A stretch of 64,000 nucleotides of DNA. It comes from Chloroflexota bacterium (GTDB lineage Bacteria; Chloroflexota; Anaerolineae; UBA2200). The DNA lies in contig JAUWJD010000002.1 in assembly GCA_030607875.1 (NCBI GenBank), positions 1 through 64,000 on the forward strand. The letters run 5' to 3'. A model generated the notes under the pieces. It saw only the letters and a program-made list of their open reading frames with translations, did not search any database and was not told the DNA's origin. A program made the translations under genes and the position numbers. Positions 52,334 to 58,985 of this stretch are shown piece after piece; position 1 is the first letter of the stretch; the number at the start of each line of letters is the position of its first letter.

Positions 52334-53998
52334 TCACGAGGCACAACAACTCAGCCGCGTCACATCTTTCTCGAAGGTCAGGGCCGCCAGCTTCAGGCCC
52401 TCGACCATGGTCAGATAGGGATGGAAAGTCTCCAGAAGATCGCTCACCTTCAACCCCAAGCGCACTACTAGCGTCGCCTCCTGGATCACGTCTCCAGCCT
52501 CGGCGGCCAGTATCTGGACACCGAGCAGGCGGTCACTGTCCGCGTCGGCCACCAACTTGATCAGCCCACGTGTGTTGTATGCGACCAGGGCCTGAGGCAC
52601 ATACTTCAGCTCCAGCACGGTGGTTTTCACCGAATATCCCTGCTCCCTCGCTTGACCTTCATCCAGGCCCACGCTGGCGACCTGCGGGTCGGTGAACGTA
52701 ACCCGCGGAAGCGCCTGTAAGTCATAAACCCGACCGGCACCTTTGAGCGCGTTCTCGGCCGCGAGACCTCCGGCGTAGGCTGCCACGTACACGAACATCG
52801 GCTCGCCGATGCAGTCGCCCGCAGCGTACACTGCCGGATTGGTGGTTTGCAGGTGCTCATCGACAATGATCTCACCCCGCTTCCCGAGCTTGATGCCGGC
52901 TTCCTCACACCCAAGGTCAGCCGTGTTGGCCCGCCGGCCGGTGGCCACAAGCAGTTGTGCCGCTGTGAACTCGGTCGCTTCGCCCCCCATCTCAGCCTGT
53001 ATACGGTAGGTTCCGTCGGAGCGATCCACACGCTGGATGCGCACGCCAGCGTGGACCTCGATCCCTTCCTGGGCCAGGTAGCGAGCCAGGGCGTGCCCAA
53101 TCCTGGGATCCTCGGCTGGAGCAATGCGCGGTAAGGCTTCGAGCAGGGTCACCTTCACTCCAAAGCGGGAGAAAAGCTGGGTCAGCTCCAGGCCAATCGC
53201 ACCAGCACCTACCACAATCATCGACTCGGGCAGTTCCTGCAGTTCGAAGGCGGCGGTGCTGTCGAGATAGCCAGCTTCTTCCAGACCAGGAATGGGCGGG
53301 GCCCAAGAGTGTGCGCCAGTGGCCAGCACGATCTTGCGGGCAACGTAGGTTTCCCCGTCCACGTTCACGCCCCGCTTGCCGCTCAGAAGCGCCTGGCCGC
53401 GCACAAGCGTGATGTTGGGATACGCTTTGACCACATCCACATACTTGCTCTGGCGCAGGGAGGTGACCAGGTCATCTTTTTGCTGGATCACCTGCTGCCA
53501 GTTCGTGGTGGGCCCACAGGCCGCCAAGCCTTCGTGGGCTGGATGGGCGGAATGGTAGACCAGCTCGGCCGCCCGGATCAGATTCTTGGACGGAACACAC
53601 CCTATGTTCACACACGTGCCGCCAATGGTGGCGCCCTCCACCAGCAGCACCCGGGCATCCAGCTCGGCACCCTTGATCGCTGCGGCAAAGCCCGCCGACG
53701 CACCGCCAATGACCAGCAGGTCATAGTCCGCACTCTCGATTGTGGGCGCCCGGCGCTCACCCTCCGTTGGTCGGCGCTGCTTCACGGTGGCGCGGTAGCC
53801 GGCCTCCTCCACGGCCTGGCGCAGGGCTTTGTCGGTGACCTCTGCGCCGGCAACCAGGGTGGCCCGCCCGGACTGCCAGCCAGGGACATCGACCTCTGAC
53901 ACGCCCGCCACCGCTTCGAGGGCTTTGGTTACGTGACGAGCACAACTGTCGCAGGTCATAGCTCTGATTTCCAGTTCGACGTGGCTTCGTTCGCTCAC
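52334..53998 (-). CDS. merA: Mercuric reductase
   Basis: A 554-residue NADPH-dependent flavoprotein reducing Hg(II) to Hg(0). It has one N-terminal HMA domain (IRAMTCDSCARHV), FAD fold (LLVIGGASAGFAAAIKGAEL), the redox disulfide in GGTCVNIGCVPSKNLIRAA, NAD fold (MIVVGAGAIGLELTQLFSRF) and the C-terminal vicinal cysteines in TRLSCCAS that deliver Hg to the active site. All key residues are present. The start is the GTG at 53998, with GAAAGGA upstream. No merR, merT or merP is visible here, so the gene may belong to a minimal chromosomal resistance set with copB. A 222-bp segment of it is duplicated at 57031-57252. Confidence 0.94.
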   Translation of the reverse strand: MSERSHVELEIRAMTCDSCARHVTKALEAVAGVSEVDVPGWQSGRATLVAGAEVTDKALRQAVEEAGYRATVKQRRPTEGERRAPTIESADYDLLVIGGASAGFAAAIKGAELDARVLLVEGATIGGTCVNIGCVPSKNLIRAAELVYHSAHPAHEGLAACGPTTNWQQVIQQKDDLVTSLRQSKYVDVVKAYPNITLVRGQALLSGKRGVNVDGETYVARKIVLATGAHSWAPPIPGLEEAGYLDSTAAFELQELPESMIVVGAGAIGLELTQLFSRFGVKVTLLEALPRIAPAEDPRIGHALARYLAQEGIEVHAGVRIQRVDRSDGTYRIQAEMGGEATEFTAAQLLVATGRRANTADLGCEEAGIKLGKRGEIIVDEHLQTTNPAVYAAGDCIGEPMFVYVAAYAGGLAAENALKGAGRVYDLQALPRVTFTDPQVASVGLDEGQAREQGYSVKTTVLELKYVPQALVAYNTRGLIKLVADADSDRLLGVQILAAEAGDVIQEATLVVRLGLKVSDLLETFHPYLTMVEGLKLAALTFEKDVTRLSCCAS

Positions 53999-54129
53999 CC
54001 CACGATCCTTTCTCTCTGTTATGTAACCAACTTGTGTGGTGGACGAGAGCAAGCGCTGGCTCCAGGCCAGAAGGGCCTAGGCAGCGGTGCTCATCCCTTA
54101 TGGCAAGCGCCAACTGCAACCAGTACCTC

Positions 54130-54759
54130 TCAAAGCGCCCGGCGGGCGATGATTAACTTGACCAGCCCGCCAGGAGCCAACTCCTCCACCCACTCGATCT
54201 CCAGACCAGCCTTTTTCACATTCTCCACCGTGCGTCGCTTGATGTGTGGGCCTGCCAGCCGCAGTATGAGCGGATCGAGCCGGTCCATCAGGCTGCCAAT
54301 CAAAGGCTTGTTCACCCGCACATGCTCCAGTAGAAGGATCTGCCCCCCCGGCTTGACCACTCGTTCCAGCTCCCGCAGTCCCAGGACAGGATCCGGCACC
54401 GAGCAGAATACAAAAGTAGCCACGGCTGCGTCAAAAGTGGCATCAGGAAACTCCAGATTCTGAATGTCCATAAGCTGCAGCTCAACGTCAATGCGGAGCT
54501 TTTGGGCTCGCCGCCGCGCTCGCTCCAGCATCCTCTCACTCATATCCACAGCCGTCATCCGGATGCCTTGGCGATAGTAGGGCAGATTCTTGCCTGTTCC
54601 TACCCCTACTTCCAGCACTCGCTCCCCGCGCACCCGCGACCAGAGCATCTCTCGCCACCGTTGGAAGACAAGGCGCTCGACAATGGCCTCCATCAAGTCA
54701 TAGAACGGTGCAATGCGATTGTAGCGAGACTGGGTCTGGATGGTCGCTTTGTCCTCCAT
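54130..54759 (-). CDS. Class I SAM-dependent methyltransferase (UbiE-like)
   Basis: A 209-residue Rossmann methyltransferase. Motif I is VLEVGVGTGKNLPYY, motif II region MTAVDMSERMLERARRRAQ, and the post-motif acidic/aromatic DIQNLEFPDATFDAAVATFV plus FCSVPDP. The N-terminal YNRIAPFYDLMEAIVERLVF and the C-terminal region of basic/hydrophobic residues match the UbiE/phosphatidylethanolamine-methyltransferase-like group. The methyl acceptor (quinone, lipid or a metal(loid)) cannot be decided; arsenic methyltransferases have cysteines not seen here. It lies between a cytochrome gene (two bases) and merA (131 bases). Confidence 0.87.
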   Translation of the reverse strand: MEDKATIQTQSRYNRIAPFYDLMEAIVERLVFQRWREMLWSRVRGERVLEVGVGTGKNLPYYRQGIRMTAVDMSERMLERARRRAQKLRIDVELQLMDIQNLEFPDATFDAAVATFVFCSVPDPVLGLRELERVVKPGGQILLLEHVRVNKPLIGSLMDRLDPLILRLAGPHIKRRTVENVKKAGLEIEWVEELAPGGLVKLIIARRAL

Positions 54760-54761
54760 GC

Positions 54762-55277
54762 TCAGTCCAGCGCCTTGAGAAAGTCCAGCAAGTCGTCCAG
54801 GTCGGCCTGGCTCATCGTCCAGCGGGGCATCGGCTCGTCCAGAGGCTCGCCATCCGGCTCGAATCCCACGGTGATCGCCCGCTTGATCGTTTCGTCGGTG
54901 CAGGGCTCGTGCTCGTCTTCCGCGCCGTGTTCCTCTGAGGTCAGCGTCTCATAGCGAATGTCAGGGGCGTCGAATGTGCTCATCATCATCCGCACCTGGC
55001 CGCCTCGACCATCTGGACCATGGCAGGTGACACAGGCCACCCTCCCGCCTGCCATCATACCCATGCGAAAATCGGAAGTAATGGGCGTGCCGCGCTGACT
55101 TGTGGCTGTGAAGTAAATCTGCGCACCGTTGGAGCGGTACTCCGGTGGAGGGGTTGTGCGGGACGTCAGGAATGCGCTCATCCCCGACCAAACTACCCAC
55201 AAGCAGGCCACCAGGAGCAGGCCAACCAATACGGCGCCGCCGATGACGAGTGGCCAGTTCGTCCTCTTCCCGTTCAT
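54762..55277 (-). CDS. Membrane-anchored c-type cytochrome
   Basis: A 171-residue protein with one N-terminal membrane helix (VIGGAVLVGLLLVACLWVVW) and a single haem-binding CVTCHGPDGRGG (CxxCH). The likely distal methionine is in EPMPRWTMS, and the usual small-cytochrome C-terminal helix follows (QADLDDLLDFLKAL). A Met/Gly-rich stretch (RMGMMAGGR) precedes the haem. It would carry electrons on the outer face of the membrane; its redox partners are unknown. Its ATG overlaps the end of the upstream membrane-protein gene by four bases. Confidence 0.87.
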   Translation of the reverse strand: MNGKRTNWPLVIGGAVLVGLLLVACLWVVWSGMSAFLTSRTTPPPEYRSNGAQIYFTATSQRGTPITSDFRMGMMAGGRVACVTCHGPDGRGGQVRMMMSTFDAPDIRYETLTSEEHGAEDEHEPCTDETIKRAITVGFEPDGEPLDEPMPRWTMSQADLDDLLDFLKALD

Positions 55278-55591
55278 TGTAGTTCCTTCCCTCTGGCGCT
55301 GCGCGCCAGCCAAAGCAGACCTACGATCAGAAGGCCCAGCAAGCCGAGTCCTGCAAACATAATGAACAACAGGACGAAGAATCCAGCCAAGGTTCTGCCA
55401 CCGAGCATACTCGTCCCCCCACACCAGGGGCACCAGCCGCCCATCATGCCGCCACGCCCCATGATCCCCGGCCCTATCACTCCACCGAAAGCGCCGGACA
55501 GCGCCCACAATAGGACGCAGCCAGTCACCGCCACCACAAGCACCACGCCGCCAAAAACCAACACTGCAGTCCAATTCGTCCTGTTCATCAC
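55274..55591 (-). CDS. Small membrane protein with Met/Gly/Cys-rich loop
   Basis: A 105-residue protein with two hydrophobic helices (AVLVFGGVVLVVAVTGCVLL and FFVLLFIMFAGLGLLGLLIV). They are joined by a Gly/Met/Cys-rich loop (GRGGMMGGWCPWCGG) that could bind a metal such as copper. The short basic C-terminus resembles the SHOCT-like tail of small membrane proteins but is too short to be sure. It is co-translated with the downstream cytochrome c (ATGA overlap). A role in metal handling with copB/merA nearby is inferred from composition only. Confidence 0.7.
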   Translation of the reverse strand: MMNRTNWTAVLVFGGVVLVVAVTGCVLLWALSGAFGGVIGPGIMGRGGMMGGWCPWCGGTSMLGGRTLAGFFVLLFIMFAGLGLLGLLIVGLLWLARSARGKELQ

Positions 55592-55600
55592 ACCTCCTGT

Positions 55601-55825
55601 CTACTCACTCTTGCTCAGCAGTTCGTATCCCGCTTGCTTCCAGGCATTCATACCACCGTCCAGGTTCCACACGTTGGTGTAGCCCCGTTTGACCAACGTG
55701 CGCGCAGCAATGGCACTCATGCCACCGCCATGACAGTCAAGAGGCGTTTGGCCCATTTCCAACCCCGCCATTCGACTGGTACAAGGGCAGCTTGGTGTCC
55801 TTGCTATCCTCGCTGTGCATCTCAC
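55601..55825 (-). pseudogene. C-terminal half of a rhodanese-like domain
   Basis: The frame reads LDCHGGGMSAIAARTLVKRG then YTNVWNLDGGMNAWKQAGYE, the second half of a rhodanese domain including a catalytic-loop cysteine (CHGGGMS). The first half, normally ~50 residues of DVRxxxExxxGHIPGA type, is not present upstream in any frame, so the domain is truncated. It may be a relic, or the start may have been rebuilt from upstream sequence with no similarity. It lies next to other shortened genes. Confidence 0.7.
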
Positions 55826-55840
55826 GACTCGCCTGCGTCG

Positions 55841-56008
55841 TCAACCGCAACAGCCGCAGTCCACTCGGGCCAGCGCATATTGCAGGTGCTCAGTGGGCAC
55901 GATATCAGGCTCGCGGGTCAGTTGCGCCATGTCAACCGGCCAATTGACAGCCACATGGCGGACGTCGGGTGCATCACCCTCACTGGTCAACACTGCAAAA
56001 CGTTTCAT
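55841..56008 (-). CDS. Tiny protein resembling the second half of an HMA metal-binding domain
   Basis: A 55-residue frame whose ATG overlaps the lactate dehydrogenase stop (ATGA). Residues ~16-55 (RHVAVNWPVDMAQLTREPDI, then VPTEHLQYALARVDCGCCG) align with the second half of the HMA domain of the nearby CopB-type ATPase (DVAVNPVADVVQLTYDADAV, then SLEHLKHML). The first half with the metal-binding loop is missing, but the tail carries CGCC. The first 14 residues (MKRFAVLTSEGDAP) oddly resemble a phosphofructokinase N-terminus. It may be a relic or a minimal metal-binding peptide. Confidence 0.55.
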   Translation of the reverse strand: MKRFAVLTSEGDAPDVRHVAVNWPVDMAQLTREPDIVPTEHLQYALARVDCGCCG

Positions 56009-56970
56009 GCCCCCTCCAGCCTCAACTGAGCGAGGGTCGCCTTCAGGATGTGGGCCGACTGACGCAGACCTTCGATCTCCTGCGGGCTCAGATCCAACCG
56101 CAGCACCCGTTCCACGCCGCCGCGGTCCACCACCGTGGGCAGGCTGAGGCAGACGTCGCTGATCCCGCAGTAGTCCTCGATGAGGCTGGAGATACAAAGC
56201 ACCGTGCTCTGGTCTCGCAGGATGGCTTCCACGATGCGCATCAGCCCAGCCGCTACGGCGTAGTAGGTCGCTCCCTTGCGCTCGATGATGTGGTAGGCGG
56301 CATCCCGCGTCCGAACGAAGATGTCATCCATAATCGCCTGGTCGTGGGGCAACTCATGGGCAGCACAGAAAGCGGGCAATCGCATGCCTGCGATGTTGGC
56401 CAGCGACCACAGCGGTACCTCGCTATCACCGTGCTCGCCGATGATGTACGCGTGCACGCTGCGCGGGTCCACCCCAAAGTGCTGGCTCAAGATGTAGCGG
56501 AAACGGGCCGTGTCCAGGATAGTGCCGGAGCCAATGGCCTGCTGTGCTGGCAGCCCTGAGAGCTTCCAGGTAACATAGGTCAACACGTCCACCGGGTTGG
56601 TGGCGATGAGCAGAATGCCATTCGGGTTGTGTTGCACGACCTCAGGTATCACCTGGCCAAAGATGTCGGCGTTGCGCCGCACCAGGTCGAGGCGCGTCTC
56701 CCCTGGCCGCTGGCCAACACCAGCGGCGATAACGGTCACCACCGCCCCGGCGCAGTCGCTGTAGTCGCCAGCCCAGATGCGAGTGGGGCGGGCGAAAGGC
56801 ATCGCATGGTTCAGGTCCATAGCTTCGCCCTCGGCCCGGGCGCGATTCACGTCCACCAGCACAATCTCGGCTGCCAGCCCGCTGAGCAGCAGTGCGTAGG
56901 CGAAGGTCGAGCCTACGTTGCCCACGCCGACGACGGCGACCCGAATCGGATGGGAATGTACGCCTATCAT
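56005..56970 (-). CDS. ldh: L-lactate dehydrogenase
   Basis: A 321-residue NAD-dependent dehydrogenase of the LDH/MDH superfamily. The NAD fold begins IRVAVVGVGNVGSTFAYALL with the acceptor aspartate in IVLVDVN. The substrate-specificity loop is AAGVGQRPGETRLDL with glutamine at the position (Q102) that distinguishes lactate from malate dehydrogenases. The catalytic His-Asp pair lies in IIGEHGDSEVPLWS. The start is the ATG at 56970, giving the conventional N-terminus; the upstream open frame has no similarity. It interconverts pyruvate and lactate, which suggests a fermentative capacity. It sits within the stress island, just downstream of a merA fragment. Confidence 0.92.
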   Translation of the reverse strand: MIGVHSHPIRVAVVGVGNVGSTFAYALLLSGLAAEIVLVDVNRARAEGEAMDLNHAMPFARPTRIWAGDYSDCAGAVVTVIAAGVGQRPGETRLDLVRRNADIFGQVIPEVVQHNPNGILLIATNPVDVLTYVTWKLSGLPAQQAIGSGTILDTARFRYILSQHFGVDPRSVHAYIIGEHGDSEVPLWSLANIAGMRLPAFCAAHELPHDQAIMDDIFVRTRDAAYHIIERKGATYYAVAAGLMRIVEAILRDQSTVLCISSLIEDYCGISDVCLSLPTVVDRGGVERVLRLDLSPQEIEGLRQSAHILKATLAQLRLEGA

Positions 56971-57030
56971 TGGTCTCAATCCACTTTCACGCCAGATCCG
57001 GCCCACACAATGAGCCCGGGCAGGAATGTG

Positions 57031-57252
57031 GTGACCAGGTCTTCTTCTTGCTGGATCACCTGCTGCCAGTTCGTGGTGGGCGCACAGGCCGCCAAGCCTT
57101 CGCAGGCTGGATGGGCGGGATAGTGGAGCGGTTCGGCCGCCCGGATCAGATTCTTGGACGGAACACATCCTACGTTGACACACGTCTCGGCAATGGCAGA
57201 GCCCTCCACCAGCAGGACTCGAGCATCCAGTTCCGCTCCCTTGATCGCTGCC
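57031..57252 (-). pseudogene. Duplicated internal fragment of merA
   Basis: This segment matches 53463-53684 of merA over 222 bases without gaps, about 88% by hand alignment. It encodes IKGAELDARVLLVEG, a changed active site SAIAETCVNVGCVPSKNLIR and TTNWQQVIQQEEDLVT. The rest of the gene is absent. It is inserted between lactate dehydrogenase and the flavodiiron gene. Confidence 0.85.
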
Positions 57253-57291
57253 AAAGGCGTCCGACCCGCCGCCTTTTCCTCCAGGTCCGGA

Positions 57292-58497
57292 TCACCCTCC
57301 GATGCGACTGACCAGTTCTGCAAACCTGGCCCCGAATTCCTCCCCCTCTTTGAGATCCTCCTCGCTGGGCTTCCCAATGAACTGGAACGAGTCAACGAGT
57401 TCCCACTTGATGGGCTCTATGATCTCTTTGAGGTGTCTCATGGCACCACCGCTCCACCCGTAACTGCCGAACGCGGCGACCTTCTTGTTCAGCACGCGCT
57501 TGAGCACGGCCATCTCCAGCGCCTGGGCCATCGGTGGGAACAGCGTGCCTTCGTAAGTGGGAGCCCCAACCATCACCCCTGCCTTAGTCCACAGTGACGG
57601 AAGGATATAGCTGACATGGGTTCTGGCCACGTCAAAGATCTCCAGGGACACCCCCACACGGGAAATGCCCTGAGCCACGGCGTTCATCATCGCCTCAGTG
57701 TTACCGTACATCGAGCCATAGACAAGGGTTATGCCCGCTTCGGTTTTGCCGGTGGCGTACTCGGCCCACTTCCTGTAGAGATCAACGATGAGCTGAGGCT
57801 GCTCTCGCCAGATGAGACCGTGGGAGGGGGCTATGATCTCCACAGGCACATCGGCCAGCTTCTTGATGGCCCTGAGCACCGGCCTGCTGAACTTGGCCAC
57901 GATGTTGACGTAGTAGCGGAGCGATTCCTTTTGATAGAAGTCTAGATCCGTGCATTCATCGTCGAAGAGGGCGCCACGGAGGGCCCCGTAACTACCAAAG
58001 GCATCGCAGGAGAAGAGGATGCGGTGCGACGTCTCGTAGGTCATCATCGTCTCCGGCCAGTGCACAAAGGGGGTGGAGAAGAACTGCAATGTCTTCTTGC
58101 CCAAGGGGAGCATCTCCCCGTCCTCGACGACCTCGACGTTGTCGGTGATTCCATAGAAGGACTCCAGCATCCCCTTCGTCTTGGCGGAACCCAGAATGGT
58201 TGCACCCGGGGCTATCCTCCTGAGGGTGTGCAACACGCCGGTGTGATCCGGTTCCATGTGGTTGATCACCACATAGTCAATCTCAGCCAGATCTACGATT
58301 TCGGCGACGTGGCTGAAGAATTCGTCTGTCTTTAGCCCCTTGGCCAAGTCAACGATGGCCTTCTTTTCGTCGTTGATCAGATAGGAGTTGTAGGAGACCC
58401 CTTCTTTTGCGATTGGCCACAGGCCCTCGAACAGGTCGGTTGTCCTGTCGTTCACACCTATCCAATAGACATCGGGTTTGATCTCAATTGCAGGCAT
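57292..58497 (-). CDS. fprA: Flavodiiron protein (A-type flavoprotein, FprA family)
   Basis: A 401-residue enzyme with an N-terminal metallo-beta-lactamase diiron domain and a C-terminal flavodoxin domain. The iron ligands are in NHMEPDHTGVLH (HxExDH), STPFVHWPETMMTYE and SCDAFGS, and the third histidine in IIAPSHGLIW. The FMN loop is VYGSMYGNTEAMM. Flavodiiron proteins reduce O2 to water or NO to N2O in anaerobes, taking electrons from rubredoxin; a rubredoxin is encoded 5 kb downstream. A 29-codon frame with a strong ribosome-binding site precedes it by 24 bases. Confidence 0.94.
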   Translation of the reverse strand: MPAIEIKPDVYWIGVNDRTTDLFEGLWPIAKEGVSYNSYLINDEKKAIVDLAKGLKTDEFFSHVAEIVDLAEIDYVVINHMEPDHTGVLHTLRRIAPGATILGSAKTKGMLESFYGITDNVEVVEDGEMLPLGKKTLQFFSTPFVHWPETMMTYETSHRILFSCDAFGSYGALRGALFDDECTDLDFYQKESLRYYVNIVAKFSRPVLRAIKKLADVPVEIIAPSHGLIWREQPQLIVDLYRKWAEYATGKTEAGITLVYGSMYGNTEAMMNAVAQGISRVGVSLEIFDVARTHVSYILPSLWTKAGVMVGAPTYEGTLFPPMAQALEMAVLKRVLNKKVAAFGSYGWSGGAMRHLKEIIEPIKWELVDSFQFIGKPSEEDLKEGEEFGARFAELVSRIGG

Positions 58498-58521
58498 TGC
58501 CCAGACCTCCCTCGTGCGCAG

Positions 58522-58611
58522 CTAGCTTCGAACAGTATCCACGTAGGCGAACTTCTCCAAGGGGTAACCTTTCCGGCCTCTCTTCTTGCGTATAGCCTGT
58601 TTCACGTCCAT
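58522..58611 (-). CDS. Short reading frame resembling a nitroreductase N-terminus
   Basis: A 29-codon frame begins 24 bases upstream of fprA. AAGGAGGAAG stands before the ATG. The translation MDVKQAIRKKRGRKGYPLEK resembles the beginning of nitroreductase-family proteins (MDVxxAIxxRRSxRxY), after which it ends with TAG. It may be a leader peptide or a truncated gene. Confidence 0.4.
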   Translation of the reverse strand: MDVKQAIRKKRGRKGYPLEKFAYVDTVRS

Positions 58612-58739
58612 AGGAACTTCCTCCTTGAAACAGCTATGGTGCTCAGCGGGGCTCACAATCCGCGGTCGTAGCACAACCCCTCGTCACTAAGTACGAGCTG
58701 ACCTTGGGTTGCTTTCGTACTCTCACGGACTCGTCACCC

Positions 58740-58985
58740 TCACGTTGTATTCTCCTCAGCGGTGGTGTCCGGAGGGCGACTCTTCATCAGCCGCTCGTAT
58801 TTGGCCAGACCGATGCACTCCTTGGCAACGGCACACCAATCGATGCAGGACGCGCCCCTTTCCTGGCTGACCCAGAAGCCACACTGGCAGCACCGCGCCA
58901 CTGCTGGGAGCAATGACTCGAACCCAACCTCAGGTGTCGCGTCAATCCCTTGATTATGCTCCCATTCGACGCAGTCGCAACCCAT
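58740..58985 (-). CDS. Small cysteine-rich protein overlapping the CadA-type ATPase gene
   Basis: An 81-codon frame. Its middle part reads ARCCQCGFWVSQERGASCID then WCAVAKECIGLAKYERL, a cysteine pattern (CCxC, then SCIxWCxxAKECIG) I associate with short conserved proteins in strict anaerobes, possibly metal- or cluster-binding. The ATG at 58985 lies inside the last codons of the upstream ATPase gene (32-base overlap, different frame), and the first ~20 residues look unconserved, so the true start may be internal. The C-terminus is hydrophilic. Confidence 0.6.
   Translation of the reverse strand: MGCDCVEWEHNQGIDATPEVGFESLLPAVARCCQCGFWVSQERGASCIDWCAVAKECIGLAKYERLMKSRPPDTTAEENTT

Noticed and set aside
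58915-58950. TGGGTTCGAGTC-like string resembling a tRNA T-arm (minus strand)
   Set aside because: No acceptor, D-arm or anticodon arm can be built around it, and it lies in a reading frame.
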